Assembly (NCBI GenBank): GCA_037953625.1
Contig: CM075651.1
Span: 135,498,501 to 135,562,500 of the forward strand
From: Crotalaria pallida
Lineage: Eukaryota > Streptophyta > Magnoliopsida > Fabales > Fabaceae
Direction of reading: 5' to 3'
DNA length: 64,000 nucleotides
Both the position numbers and the translations under genes were made by a program. Positions within the stretch are counted from its first letter, which is position 1; each line of letters begins with the position of its first letter. Below the pieces are notes generated by a model. That model searched no databases and was not told where the DNA came from. It worked only from the letters and a program-made list of their open reading frames with translations. This document shows positions 1 to 10,723 of the stretch, in pieces.

Positions 1-176
1 GGGGAAAAGTAGTTTTCAACGAGAAAATACGGAATTATGTTCTACTTAATTAATAGAAAAGTAAAAGAAATTTTTTCTTTAACTTTTTAGTTTTTATAAT
101 GAAAAAAATAAAAGAAATAAGTGTCATTAAATTATGTGTTCTTTAGATGTTGGTTAAATGTTGGAGTCGATAAAAA
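1..176. repeat. Duplicated flank, left copy
   Basis: This stretch is nearly the same as 13,551-13,763, with small indels. Both then diverge abruptly, into different insertions. Together with the matched pair 4,150-4,346 and 14,800-15,000 it marks the upstream flank of a duplicated dioxygenase gene unit. Confidence 0.8.
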
Positions 177-204
177 ATTATTTTTAGAGGTAATAGTCTA
201 TAAA

Positions 205-530
205 GTTCCTCAAAGATACACTACCTGACATCAGCTTAGTCTTCGAATTTTTTTTGGAATTAATTAAATTTTTCAAAGATCAAAATGACATCACATTAGT
301 TCCTCCGTCCATAAATCCGTTAAAGAATCAGTTAAGTATCACGTGACACATTCTTATTGACTATCTTTCTTCAAAGATACACCTGACATCAAGTTAGTCG
401 CCGAAAGATTTTTGAAATCAATTAAGTCCTCAAATATCAAAATGACATCATATTGGTTCATTCGTCCATAAATTCTTTGGTGAATCTGTTAAGTGTCACG
501 TTGTGCATTTTCATTGGCTACTTTCTCAAT
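205..530. repeat. Two-copy direct tandem repeat, unit about 160 bp
   Basis: Two diverged copies run head to tail, each starting near tcaaagatac (about 210 and 371). Each then contains a tgacatca stretch, a caaaatgacatca stretch and a cgtccataaat stretch. The unit is not coding. I do not recognise the parent element. Confidence 0.65.
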
Positions 531-682
531 GTATTTAAACACGAAACCACAAGATTATTCCTCTTTTGAATTTATCATCGTTGGATAAATCCAACGGTTT
601 AGATTTTAAGATGAAAAATTTTAAAAAAATAGAAAATCCTTCTATTCAATTTTAACCGTTAGATATATTCAATGATTTATAT

Positions 683-2515
683 TGTCACGACCGCACTCGA
701 ACTTGGCGGGAGGAAGGATTTAGATAGAGAATGGGAGTCGCCAACGATGTTTTATTTATTTTTACATACGAGAGGGAAAGCACGGAAAAACCCAGATATT
801 GGTAGTAGAAGGTCTGCGCAGAAAAACCATTGGTTCGGGAGTCGGTTACTTGTGGGGAAGGTGTTAGGCACCCCACACCGTCTGTCATAAAACGGTAACT
901 TAATTGATTGTGTGAGAATTAATTTTAGAGCCTTAATTTTACCCTTAAAAAAAACAAATATTATTCTTGCTTGACAGGAAAGTGCCTGCTCCTACGTATC
1001 CCTCACAACAATAGGGAACTCAAGGCTACGTAGTTCTTAAGAAAATGATTGTTTGAATTGATTAAAAATTTGATTGTTGTTTTTATAAAAGCCGAGATTG
1101 CACCAACCGAGCGACGACTCTTAAAATAAAAAATTTGGCATAAAATTTAAAAATTTGATCATATTTAAATCATTTTATGTGGAAAACCGAAGTCACGCGA
1201 AGGTTAACGACGATTCCCAAAGAAATAAATATGTATTTTATTATAATTATTATGATTTTCATAAAAAGTCGAAGTTATATAAAGTTAGCGACGACTTTTC
1301 TAGAAGATAAGTCATAATAATTTATATGACATTAAATTATCATTGGTTATTAAGAAAAGATTTTATCGAGTTTAAATCATTTTAGTGGAAGTCGAAGTTA
1401 TTACACAAACGCTAGCGACGACATCCGAAGAATGTAAACATTTATTTTGTTGCTATTATTTTTGGTGAAAACTGAAGCTACACGGAGGTTGACGACGACT
1501 TCCATATTTAAAAATGAGATCTTTCACTCTGTGTTGGACCAACGCATGTAATTGTCACTTACCATCATTTAACAGTGAATTATAATCAATTATTTTATTA
1601 GAAGTCGAAGTTGCACAAGGCGAGCAACGAGTCTCAAACATTATTTAGACGTTTATTAAAATTAAGATAAAGCTTACAAGTTACAAACATTTTTTTACTG
1701 CATTTTTATTATTCTATCATTATTAAACAATAAAGGAAAATCACACGAATTTACTGAACACGTAATAAATTAAAGTAGAATATAATTGCTAAAATAAAAC
1801 TCCAAACAAAACTGGAATTTAATTATTACATTTAAGGCAAAAATTAAATTTTTTTTGGTTATATATTTAAATCTAAGAAATACAATACAAATTTAAATAT
1901 TCAACTTATTTTAGATCTAGAGTAACATAAATATATAAAAAAAAATAAAAAAATAAATATAATAACTAAACAACTTCATAGAGAAAAGAAAAAGATTATT
2001 ATTATTATTATTATTTATTATTATTTCTATTATTTAATTTAAGAAAAAAAATTGACCAGTGGTTAAACCGGTTCGGTCCGGTCCGGTTTGCACAGGTCAA
2101 CCAGACCAGTTGAGTGGGGGACAGAGCGCCACGTGGCAGCCTCTGGTTGGCTGTCATGGGCGGTGACAGAGGAGGGGACAGGACTGCTTTTTGACCGATG
2201 GCGCTTGTGATACATGCGCCTAAAGGACGGTCCAGATTTTATACTTCTGTAATCAGACGCGGGGAGTTATATAATGCTAATTTGCACCCACCATCTTTAA
2301 ACTGTTAGATCTTTTAGAAGATGAGACCCGACGGTAATTTCCTTTGGGCCTATATCTGTTATGTGAGGCTGAATACACCGGATTATGAGAATCTTTTAGG
2401 GTTTATATGGTGTGGGACGGTCTACATCTTATGGTGCACCCTCAGTTTTTCAGCCGTTAGATCTGGATTACTATCAGATCTAACTGTTGAAACTTTTTTT
2501 AAAAAATAAAAATAA
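683..2515 (+). mobile_element. LTR-retrotransposon remnant (Ogre-like LTR suspected)
   Basis: The segment opens with tgtcacgaccgcactcg. It then carries the gggagtcgcc, ggttcgggagtcggttac and aaggtgttaggcacccc blocks that I associate from memory with LTRs of giant Ogre-type gypsy elements in legumes. Further in lie a cggttcggtccggtccggtt run and several gccgttagatct-type motifs. No reverse transcriptase or integrase reading is present, so this would be a solo or broken LTR. I could not find a clean terminal CA or target-site duplication, so the right boundary is approximate and the family name is inference. Confidence 0.5.
1085..1640 (+). repeat. Diverged tandem motif array inside the LTR remnant
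   Basis: At least six spaced copies (near 1,090, 1,190, 1,268, 1,388, 1,470 and 1,600) share the pattern gtcgaagt, about 10-15 variable bases, then gcgacgac. Spacing is about 80-130 bp. The cores are conserved while the AT-rich spacers are not. Confidence 0.6.
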
Positions 2516-2640
2516 AAAAACGCAAATAATAATAATAAAAAATAATAATAACAACACACAATAATAATAAAAATAACAAAAATAATAAAATTAAATAAAT
2601 GAATAAGTAAAAAAAATAAAAATAATAATAATAAATAATG
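2515..2640. repeat. AT-rich simple repeat (AAT/ATA)n
   Basis: Degenerate aataat and ataaaa microsatellite directly after the LTR-like segment. A similar (att)n run lies at about 1,995-2,035. No coding signal. Confidence 0.7.
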
Positions 2641-3330
2641 ACAATAAATTATTTTCCACTACCTCAGTCTTTCTTTCTTTTCCTCTGCTCTTTAATTTTC
2701 TTCTCTTATGCTCTTTCACTCATTCAAACCTTTTTTTTATAATGTTTAAAAAAAAAAAAAAACAAAAACAAAAACTAATCATTCATTTTTTTCTTTCTCT
2801 TTTGCTTTCCATTCCACTTCAATCTGTTTAGCATTGACCGATGATGCTATTTTGTTTTCTTCATTTTTTATTTTGTTTTTAGAGTAATAATTAAGGTATT
2901 TTTGGAGGTATTTAACTCTTTTATGACTTAAAATCCGGAGTTTGAAAGGAATAAAATATTCCTTTTTGGAAAGCTTTTGTGGAGTAGATTATGAATATAT
3001 TAACTTTTTCTCTTAAAAACGGCTTTTCTACTTTCATAAGTGATTTTTATTAAAAGAGTAACTCTTTTTTTTTTTTTTTTTTTTTGAATTTGAAGATTAG
3101 AGTAGGAAGAAGAGGAAGAATATAAAAGAAAGAGAAAATAAAATACGAAAGAAATATATTAGATAAGATTTTGTTGTTGACTATTGAACCAGGCTATTGA
3201 GAATTTATTGAACTGGATGGAGGCAACCAGAGAAAAGGAAGAAGAGAAATGTGAAAGTGTGAAAATGTGAGTGAGTGAGTGACCGTGAGTTGGAGTGATA
3301 AGGTTGGACAGCTTTCAATTTTTTATTTTT

Positions 3331-3607
3331 TACTCCCTTCGTTCTTAATTATAAAGCATTCTTAACACTTTTATTTTGTCCTTATTTATAAGATCTTTTA
3401 CCAATTTTCAATGAGCATTAATTATTTTTTTTCACAAATATCCTTATTTATTTAACACTTTTTAGATTCCCAATAATATTAATAGGGATAATTTTGAAAA
3501 TACATATCAAAAGTTCACATTTCCAATACAATTAACTAAACTATTCCACTTTTTTAATGAACATAAAATCTCCCAAAAAGACCTTATAATTAGGGACAAA
3601 GGTAGTA
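3331..3607. mobile_element. Stowaway-type MITE, 277 bp
   Basis: Terminal inverted repeats ctcccttcgttcttaattat and the reverse complement of ataattagggacaaaggtag are flanked by TA at both ends. The body is AT-rich and has no ORF. The same family occurs at 41,762-42,046, with shared internal blocks. Confidence 0.85.
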
Positions 3608-3710
3608 TTTTTTTTAACAAAAGAATGAAAAAAAAGTATATGATTGAGAGGTATCGATGAGTATTTAAACCCTATTTCATCCCAACCTCTCCTCACTACA
3701 ACGTCACTGC

Positions 3711-3836
3711 CGCGCCATAGTTGTCAGTCGCCACCCATTCCCATCACTGCCATCATCCTTAGATTATATTGCTCGCGCCATAGTTGTCAGTCGCCACCCA
3801 TTCCCATCACTGCCATCATCCTTAGATTATATTGCT
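3711..3836. repeat. Perfect 63-bp tandem duplication
   Basis: Positions 3,711-3,773 and 3,774-3,836 read the same, each beginning cgcgccatagttgtcag and ending attatattgct. The lack of any mismatch implies a recent event in this read or genome. Confidence 0.9.
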
Positions 3837-3842
3837 TTAAAC

Positions 3843-4040
3843 CGATTTTTTTTGATGAATCAGGATATCCATTCGCGCAATTGAGTGACTAATCCCTTGC
3901 ACCACGGTCGGACCCTTTCGGGGGCGATGTTCCCAGTAAGACTTGCTCCATTCATATGCGCCTCAGGTACGACTCAAACCCGCGACCACATGTTTAAGGG
4001 ACACAAGCCCTTTCCACTTGTACCAGTCTCCACTAGTTAT
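3843..4040 (-). mobile_element. tRNA-type SINE copy, minus orientation
   Basis: Read on the minus strand it has an A-box-like tggtacaagtgg and a B-box-like gcgggtttgagtc. It ends in a caattgcgcgaatgg stretch followed by an A-run. The same 3' block appears at 36,124-36,302, so the two belong to one family. The left duplicate flank carries it and the right one does not. Confidence 0.65.
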
Positions 4041-4149
4041 CAATTTTAAATATATCAAATGTTATCAATTTTAATATTTCATTAATAACAATATTAACTA
4101 AATTCCATAATTTTGTTGGTTGATGAGCTTTTATTTATTGTGATACGGA

Positions 4150-4346
4150 GAATATATAGGAAGCAAGGGAGGGAATATATAAATGACAAATAGTTAACCA
4201 CACATGGTTGAAAATCTAATCATATATCTCTGTCAATATCACTTGCTCATCAAATGAGAGGGATTGGACGGAGTTGGAGCAAATGGCTAAGGTTGGAACC
4301 TCTCTACTAGTGCCTTCTGTGCAAGAGCTAGCAAATCAGCCTTTGA
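4150..4346 (+). pseudogene. 5' stub of an SRG1-like 2OG dioxygenase gene
   Basis: The 5' leader and first 22 codons (ATG at 4,283, reading MAKVGTSLLVPSVQELANQP) match the start of the dioxygenase pseudogene at 14,935. The leader match begins about 130 bp upstream of the ATG. After codon 22 the match stops abruptly and no later exon of this copy follows. The intact gene at 6,048 has its own promoter and first exon. This is therefore a truncated leftover of the tandem duplication that cannot encode a working enzyme. The sequence shows the homology and truncation directly; the duplication history is inference. Confidence 0.85.
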
Positions 4347-4970
4347 TCAAATTCTCATTGATTTATACCAAAATTGATGTGGTGATTAAAAACCGACCAA
4401 TAATAATTTCTCCGTTAAGTTTTGAGATTGCTGACATCAATTACTTCATTCGGATAATTACTTGCATAATTTTGTGCTGTACATTGGTAAAAATCCTTTT
4501 AAGTGGTGATTTGAAGAACAAAACTCCTAACCACGTTATAATATACTATACTATTTTAGTACCAGGCTAGTGATAGTTTGGTCAACCACTTTGCAAGATG
4601 GTTATCGATTAATGATGTCCCATTTAATTTATTATTAGACCCGTGCTAAACGTGAACCATTTATTCGTATTAAAAGAGAAAAATGACAAATCTTTCTATA
4701 AAATTAGCTTATACTGTACATCTTTAATCGATACAAAGTCACAAAGTCACTTTAATATATGAAAAAGTGAATTTTATTGATGATTGATTTATAAGACACA
4801 AAGTCACTTTAACATTGATAGAATGAGTACACGTAAACTAATTACTAGAGGAGTATGGAAATGGCTAAACATTAACATCTGTTGGGATATATGATTAGTT
4901 GGTTTATTAACATGTTAAATTAAGTTTTATTATGGTCCGATTTTTTGTCATTTAGTTCAAATTTGTTTTA

Positions 4971-5131
4971 TTATATATTGGTTTATCCCTGTCGGGGATA
5001 TGAAAGAGACTTTGTTGGTGGATGCAAAACTCACTTAGGTGATCTTTACATCTCGGATGAGATTAGTATTTAGTTAGAGGCTGGAAGATATCTTTGGTAA
5101 ACACAAAAAAAAAAATTATATATTGGTTTTA
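4971..5131 (+). mobile_element. Short retroposon insertion with target-site duplication
   Basis: About 130 bp ending in a run of 11-13 A is flanked on both sides by ttatatattggttta (4,971-4,985 and again just after the A-run). The A-tail plus long duplication is the mark of LINE-machinery insertion. It could be a SINE or a heavily 5'-truncated LINE. I see no clear A/B boxes. Confidence 0.7.
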
Positions 5132-5487
5132 TATATTTTATAAAAAAATTAAAAATAAAAAAAAATAAACCTTTCTCTCTTATTGTCACGATATAAGATT
5201 AAGATTTTATCTCAAAACCAATTGACAATGAAAAAAGTAGATCAATAAGTATTTAAACCATGTCATATATTAAGAGACGATTTTCAACACATTAATTCAA
5301 TATTTTTCTTTACTTTTAATCCCAAATTTCTCTAACTTTGATCCTTTTTCTCGATATTCTAATAGCATCCTACATGCCACATGGATAGCATAAATTATAA
5401 CATGAGAGGGACAGAATTATTAGACACCACCTACGACGCATGTATTTGCCTTCTCTGGTACAGTACAACCGCACTTTCCTTGATAGG

Positions 5488-6047
5488 GTAGTTTATAAAA
5501 GCAAGATTGAATTTGATTTCATCAATAACCATATTGCTTAGCATCCAATTGCGGAGTGGCTATCACAATTGGTAAGAACTATCTCTCTTTTATCTGTGAT
5601 TCAGTTCATGCTTGTGTTAATTTTTTTCTTTGGCATGTCATATCTCATTGTATTCTTTAAGATATTGCAGTGAAGGGCATCAACTAATTCAAGTTTTCTG
5701 TTGGTATATATTATGAGATAACCTGACTGTTATACACTTATATTCGTTAGGGAATTGAACTATACAACTTGAAGAGATAGATGCAAATAAAATCAAGCTA
5801 AAGAATTCCATTCTTTTTAGCTTTTTCTAAAATTCAAATAGTGTTGCATATATAAATGGACATAACATTTTCTACTCATAATGGATTATTAGCTCCTTTA
5901 ATTTTACAGTTTTACTGATGTGATGCTATGCTTAGTTGTTGATTGTGATTTGTTAAAAGTTTGTTTAGCAAAATTGAAAGATCTTTGGAGCACAAATCAA
6001 GCTCAACATTAAGCTGATTGCTTGGAGCCTTGGACTCATTTGTAGCT
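5488..6047 (+). promoter_or_regulatory. Promoter and 5' UTR of the intact dioxygenase gene
   Basis: A TATA-like tttataaaag lies at 5,492-5,500. A probable leader exon ends at 5,571 before gtaagaact, a good donor. A 5'-UTR intron then runs to about 5,968, with leader sequence resuming near caaaattgaaag before the ATG at 6,048. The exon ends are inferred from splice motifs only. Confidence 0.5.
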
Positions 6048-7447
6048 ATGGAAACAGAAATGCCAAAGCTTGGATCCTCTCTGCCAGTTCCTTCTGTGAA
6101 GGAGCTAATGAAGCAACCTATGACCGAAGTTCCAGCGCAATATGTTCATCCAAATCAAGACCCTACATTTGTATCTTACACAACATCTTTACCTGAAATC
6201 CCTATCATTGACCTTAGCAAATTGTTGTCTGAAGATGCAGCTGAACTAGAGAAGCTACACCTTGCATGCAAAGAATGGGGCTTTTTCCATGTTTGGATTA
6301 TTACTCCTGATTTATTATAATTTTCAATAAATTTAATATTATTTCCTATGCAATACTTTGATTAATATATATATGGAAATCGATTACAGCTTATCAATCA
6401 TGGCGTCAATCCTTCGGTTATCGAAAATGTGAAGATAGGTGTTGAAGAATTCTTCAATCTTCCAATGGAAGAGAAGAAGAAATTATCGCAAAAGCCAGGG
6501 GATATCGAAGGGTTTGGTCAGTTGCACGTGGTATCTAAGGAACAAAAGTTAGATTGGGGAGATATGTTTGCCATTAACACTCATCCTTTGTACACAAGGC
6601 ATCCTCACTTATTTCCTAGTATCCCTCAACCATTCAGGTTATGTCCCTCTTCTACTTTGCATGTTTATCTTGATATCTACTTAGCTAGAACTTGATTTTG
6701 GATTTTGTTTGTAACTTTATTTGTCTCATTGCAGAGATAATTTAGAGGCCTATTCCTTAGAACTGAAAAACATTTGTGTCACAATAATTGGCTTTATGAC
6801 CAAAGCATTGAAGATTGAACCTCCTAATGAACTGCTAGATTTATTTGAAGATATTGGTCAAGTGATGAGGATGAATTACTACCCTCCATGTCCACAACCA
6901 GAACGTGTCATTGGACTCACTCCTCATGCTGATGGTGGTGCCCTCAGCATTGTTCTCCAAGTCAATGAAATTGAAGGCCTCCAAATAAGAAAAGATGGAA
7001 TGTGGATTCCAGTTAAACCCATTTCCAATGCTTTTGTGATCAACATCGGAGACATTTCGGAGGTAACTTGTAGAAAATCGCTCGCAACCCTTTTTATCAT
7101 TAGACATTTAAGTAATTTTACTAAACATGTTGTTTAAGAAAGTTTTGCAACTCTTTCGAATGGTTTGATGGCAGATACTAACCAATGGAATTTATCGAAG
7201 TATCGAACATCGAGCAACAATTAACTCAAAGAAGGAGAGGATTTCCCTTGCCACTTTTCACAGGCCAGGACTGCACAGGGTTATAGGTCCAGTACCTAGC
7301 CTTGTTACTCCTGAAAGACCTGCAATGTTCAAAAGCATTGTTGTAGCAGATTTCTACAAAGGTTACTTTTCACGCAAGTTACAAGGGAAATCTTACATTG
7401 ATGTCATGAGAACTCAGAATGAGACTGATAATAATAAAAGTGCATAG
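6048..7447 (+). CDS. SRG1-like 2-oxoglutarate/Fe(II)-dependent dioxygenase, intact
   Basis: Four exons, 6,048-6,290, 6,390-6,637, 6,735-7,062 and 7,175-7,447, join in frame across GT-AG introns to give 363 aa, the usual SRG1 size. The N-terminal DIOX_N part includes PIIDLSKLL and WGFFHLINHGV. The catalytic jelly-roll part has YYPPCPQPE, the iron ligands H228, D230 and H285, and the co-substrate motif R295-x-S297. Family members are soluble enzymes that use O2 and 2-oxoglutarate to hydroxylate or demethylate small molecules such as flavonoids, alkaloids or hormones. The substrate here cannot be told from sequence. The close match to 14,935-18,627 shows a tandem array. The ATG at 6,048 was chosen because it aligns with the family N-terminus; the ATG at 6,060 is a possible alternative. 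Confidence 0.92.
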
Positions 7448-7766
7448 GACTTTTTCATGAGGTGGAAAAAAATAAATAAAACATGTACACATAAAACAGC
7501 TTTGTGGGTAATGGCAGCTAATGCTCAACAATAATGTTAGTGGCTATTTTCTCAATGTTTCATGGCTTTAAGCTGCATTTAAACCTAGAAGACTATGTGG
7601 GTTACCTATTTTATATGATGGAATTTGAAGTGTGTGTATTCTTGAACTAGTTGGCTGATGTCCCACTTAAATCCCAAATCCTTTAAAATAAGGATTAGGT
7701 TATGAAATACAAATATTTTAGCAAAACAAAGTGTGAAAAGTCTATTAACAGAACGTGACTTCAGCC

Positions 7767-7767
<1 letters not shown>

Positions 7768-7810
<43 letters not shown>
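7768..7810. repeat. (TA)n microsatellite
   Basis: An uninterrupted ta dinucleotide run of about 40 bp lies some 320 bp after the dioxygenase stop codon. Length is likely polymorphic. Confidence 0.9.
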
Positions 7811-7813
<3 letters not shown>

Positions 7814-7954
7814 AAACTTAGTATACCACTTGCAAGAAGATTGCGCAAATTAAAAAGGCATCACCCAACAATGGCACGAGAATAATGCTCAAGATAAAAT
7901 AATAAAAAATTGCTCAAGATAAAATCAACAATCAAGATTTTTATTTTTATAATG

Positions 7955-8130
7955 CTCCCTCTCATCTTTAATATAACTCTCTCTCATAAATTTTTTTTCC
8001 TGTTTATAAGTTTCTCTACCAAAGTCCAAAAACATTTATATTTACTGAATATTTCTATAATCCCAATAATAATTTAAGGATAATTTTGAAAAAGTATATA
8101 AAATGTTGTAAATTCTAATATCACTTACAA
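7955..8130. mobile_element. Degenerate Stowaway-type MITE fragment
   Basis: It begins with ctccctctcatctttaat and carries the internal block ggataattttgaaaaagtat typical of the intact elements at 14,116 and 26,241. The right inverted repeat is missing or mutated. Confidence 0.5.
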
Positions 8131-8230
8131 TTTTACTTCTTCCGATCTTAAATGTAAGTCTATTTTGATTTTTTTAAAAAAAGGAATTAAGGAAGCTAGC
8201 GTTATAATTGTTATTTTGTATTAGAAAAAG

Positions 8231-8551
8231 AGTTTTCTTAACCTCAGTCCTTAGGATTGAGGATAAGAGCCTAAAAATGGATGCATTTTATTGGGAAGTG
8301 TTGTATTGGTAGAATAAAAAGACTTTGTATTTAACCCAAATGGGTTTGGCCTAGTAGAAGCATGCTAGGTCAGAGGCTCGAATCCTAGTGGAGAACATCC
8401 CATGGGGAGACACCCCACCCATGTTGCTCCAAGTGTCGGAACTGTGAAGTTCCGCTCCACAGTTTATTCTACCAAAAAAAAGACTGTATATTTATTTTTC
8501 CAATGAAATACATCCATTTTTAGGCTTTTAGGATCGAGGTTAAGAAAACCC
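8231..8551. mobile_element. Inverted-repeat element split by a SINE
   Basis: The left arm (8,231-8,295) contains gagcctaaaaatggatgcat. The right arm (8,500-8,551) is its near reverse complement, both ending in a gttttcttaacctc-type terminus. Arms are about 50-60 bp. The SINE at 8,318-8,490 sits between them. No coding capacity. Superfamily not determined. Confidence 0.65.
8318..8490 (+). mobile_element. tRNA-type SINE nested in the inverted-repeat element
   Basis: It has an A-box-like tggcctagtag, a B-box-like ggctcgaatcctag and a terminal accaaaaaaaa tail. Similar flanks, gactttgtattta and gactgtatattta, look like a slightly decayed target-site duplication. Confidence 0.7.
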
Positions 8552-8663
8552 TTAAAAAAATAATAATATTTGATGAATATTTTTTCCAAAATCCCTTATA
8601 ATAATTCTATAATTATATATGAGACTTTGAAAAATGTTTTTTTTTAGGTAAAGCAAATTTTAT

Positions 8664-8961
8664 TACTCCCTCCGGTCCTATATATAGGGCACATTCTAGA
8701 AGGTTTTGTTGGTCCTAATTATAAGTCACTTTATATTTCCTATGCATCATTTATTGTGTTTTCTCTTTTTTGCCCTTATTAAATGCTTTGACCATCTATG
8801 TGTTTTTCGTTGTTCATTAATGAGTTTGAATTTTCCAAAAAAAGTTTAGGGATAAAATTGTAATGTTACAATATATTCTCATAGAACTCATAAAACTAAC
8901 CACTTTCCTTAGTATGTGTAATTCGATTAAGTATGCCCTGTAATAAAGACAGGAAGGAGTA
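8664..8961. mobile_element. Stowaway-type MITE, 298 bp
   Basis: TA-flanked termini read ctccctccggtcctatat on the left and the reverse complement of aaagacaggaaggag on the right. It is a reversed relative of 14,457-14,754, with the same inner blocks (aagtcactttatatt, accactttcctt). It lies against the RNase H-like remnant at 8,962 and interrupts its reading. Confidence 0.85.
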
Positions 8962-9200
8962 ACTTAAAAGGTCAGCAAAAGCTGCCTTAATAACATGATT
9001 AGGAGCACTAAAACTCCAAAATCCATTAGGATATTCAACGGCACAAGCAGCCAACAAGTGTGCTGGATAATTCAACTTTCTAAGCACATGTGCTACAGTA
9101 AAAGCATTTAATTGTCTAACTAAAGCATGGCAATCATTAAGGAGAAAAGCAATAATGTAGGGAATATGAGCCCCATGCCCAATGCTATGTAAAATAGAGA
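8962..9200 (-). pseudogene. RNase H-like domain remnant of a retroelement
   Basis: On the minus strand an open stretch reads LLNDCHALVRQLNAF, then VAHVLRKLNYPAHLLAACA and FWSFSAPNHVIKAAFADLL. The spacing of the R..N..AH.LA..A block and the final W...P..I...DLL block fits the RNase H-like domain found at the end of plant LINE polyproteins and of RVT_3 proteins. The homology ends exactly where the MITE at 8,961 begins, so the MITE cut it. No reverse transcriptase remains next to it. This is a dead fragment. The domain call rests on pattern alone. Confidence 0.6.
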
Positions 9201-9381
9201 GAAAAAAGAAGTGTCATTAAAATAAAAATAATTAATGTTATTGGAAATTTGAACAAAGACTTACATTAAGGAAAAAAAGTGTTAAAAAATTTTTTTTAAA
9301 AAAAAAAAACTTACATTTAAGATCGGACTAACTAACTTTCTAGATCTTAATTCGCAAAATTTCCAAAAATATTTTTTTTTT

Positions 9382-9478
9382 CACCCATCATCTCCCAGTG
9401 TTTTTGTGGGGATCGAACCGTGGTTCACCCTATCAAGTGCAACCACTGGCATCACTGCACCAACAGCTCATTGGTATA
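9382..9478 (-). mobile_element. tRNA-type SINE fragment, minus orientation
   Basis: On the minus strand it reads accaatgagctgttggtgca, then gtgaaccacggttcgatccc (B-box-like). It matches the SINE at 40,186-40,360 and is probably 3' truncated. Confidence 0.6.
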
Positions 9479-9484
9479 AATTTA

Positions 9485-9652
9485 CCACTCGTTTCATATG
9501 TAATGCACATAATTTAACGTTATGTACAAAGGTTAAGAAATTGTTAAATTACGTAAGAATATGAGGTATTTTGATTATAATAACCGTATGTAATCGTTCA
9601 AGTTACTGAACAAAGGGAGAGATCAGAGATAAAAAAGAATTAATGATAAATA
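9485..9652. mobile_element. MITE fragment related to 46,033-46,305
   Basis: Starts ccactcgtttcatatgtaat and carries the same inner blocks (aagaaattgttaaatta, attttgattataata). The right end is absent. The SINE at 9,673 inserted into or beside it. Confidence 0.55.
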
Positions 9653-9880
9653 AAAATATAGTTGAGATAAACCCCAAGCGTGTGGTTCAGTGGTAGGGAT
9701 TGATTCACGCTTAAGCAAGGTCAGGTGTTCGAATCCTGCCTTGTGCATGCAGCAGCGTTAAATCTCGGGGCCAGCTGTCCCACCCATTAAAAGTGCCTAC
9801 AAGCTAGCGAGGAGATTAGTCACTGCGGTCGGCGGTGGACACTCCAGTCATGGACCAAAAAAAATATAGTTGAGATAAAC
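9653..9880 (+). mobile_element. Complete tRNA-derived SINE with 20-bp target-site duplication
   Basis: The body (about 9,673-9,860) has an A box (tggttcagtggt) and a B box (gtgttcgaatcctg) at tRNA-like spacing near the 5' end, then an unrelated 3' region and a short A-run. Both flanks carry aaaatatagttgagataaac (9,653-9,672 and 9,861-9,880), a perfect duplication. This implies fairly recent insertion by LINE machinery. Confidence 0.88.
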
Positions 9881-10424
9881 AATAAAATTATATATATATA
9901 GACTTCAATACCAAAATGGTTTATGTAAATATTGACTCCTTTGAAATTGGTCCCTGCAAAAAAAAAAAAAAAAGTTTTGGTCTCTCTTGTTAAATTTTGG
10001 TCTTCATTATTATGTTGGTAGTTTGTTTTGGTCCCTCTATTATTAGATTTGATAGGTTTTGGCACCTTAACTGACATGATTTTTGAATTGGTTCTCCTAT
10101 GTAATAAAAATTGTCTTTTTACCCTTGAAAATTAATGTAAGAATATCACCTTTAATTGGTCATAAAATGTAATACATTACGTTTTCGGCATTTTCCATCC
10201 ACATTTAACAAGAGGGACCAAAAATATAATTAGGGTTTTTTTGCTCTCTCTTTCTCAATTTAAACACAAATAGAGAGAAAGGAGTGACATGATCGAAACC
10301 TTGGCTAATCCTTGTGTTAATGATGAATTTTGAGCTTTGAAGAAAAAGAAGAATAATGTGTGGTAATTTTAATTAAAGTTAAAAAGTAAAAAGAGGTATT
10401 TTGAAAAGTTTATGGTCCACGTAA

Positions 10425-10525
10425 GACAGCCCAGTTGGTGGCTGCAAGGACACTTAGGATTTAACCTCTCCCAGATCATGGGTTCTAGTCTCAGACCTCC
10501 CATGTAAACAAAAAAAAAAGTTCAT
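10425..10525 (+). mobile_element. Short tRNA-type SINE copy
   Basis: It has an A-box-like agcccagttggtggc, a B-box-like gggttctagtctcag and a poly-A tail of about 10. Flanks aaaagtttatg and aaaagttcatg suggest a decayed duplication. A relative lies at 40,455-40,530. Confidence 0.65.
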
Positions 10526-10723
10526 GATAAAAATTGTAAAACAATAGTTGTTAATAGTAAAACATGAATGCAATTAAAAATTTCTCAATATTTATATGCA
10601 TTATTACATCAATTCTTGATTCATATTTATCCGATATAAATTTTTTAATATATAAACTAAAACACAAATTAAAAAAACTCATGTGTAATGGAGGTAGTTG
10701 GGTAGGGTAAGCCTATATATGTG

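Noticed and set aside
9653..9760. Possible tRNA gene
   Set aside because: A and B boxes are present, but the sequence does not fold into a full cloverleaf by eye, and the perfect 20-bp flanking duplication shows it is a SINE.
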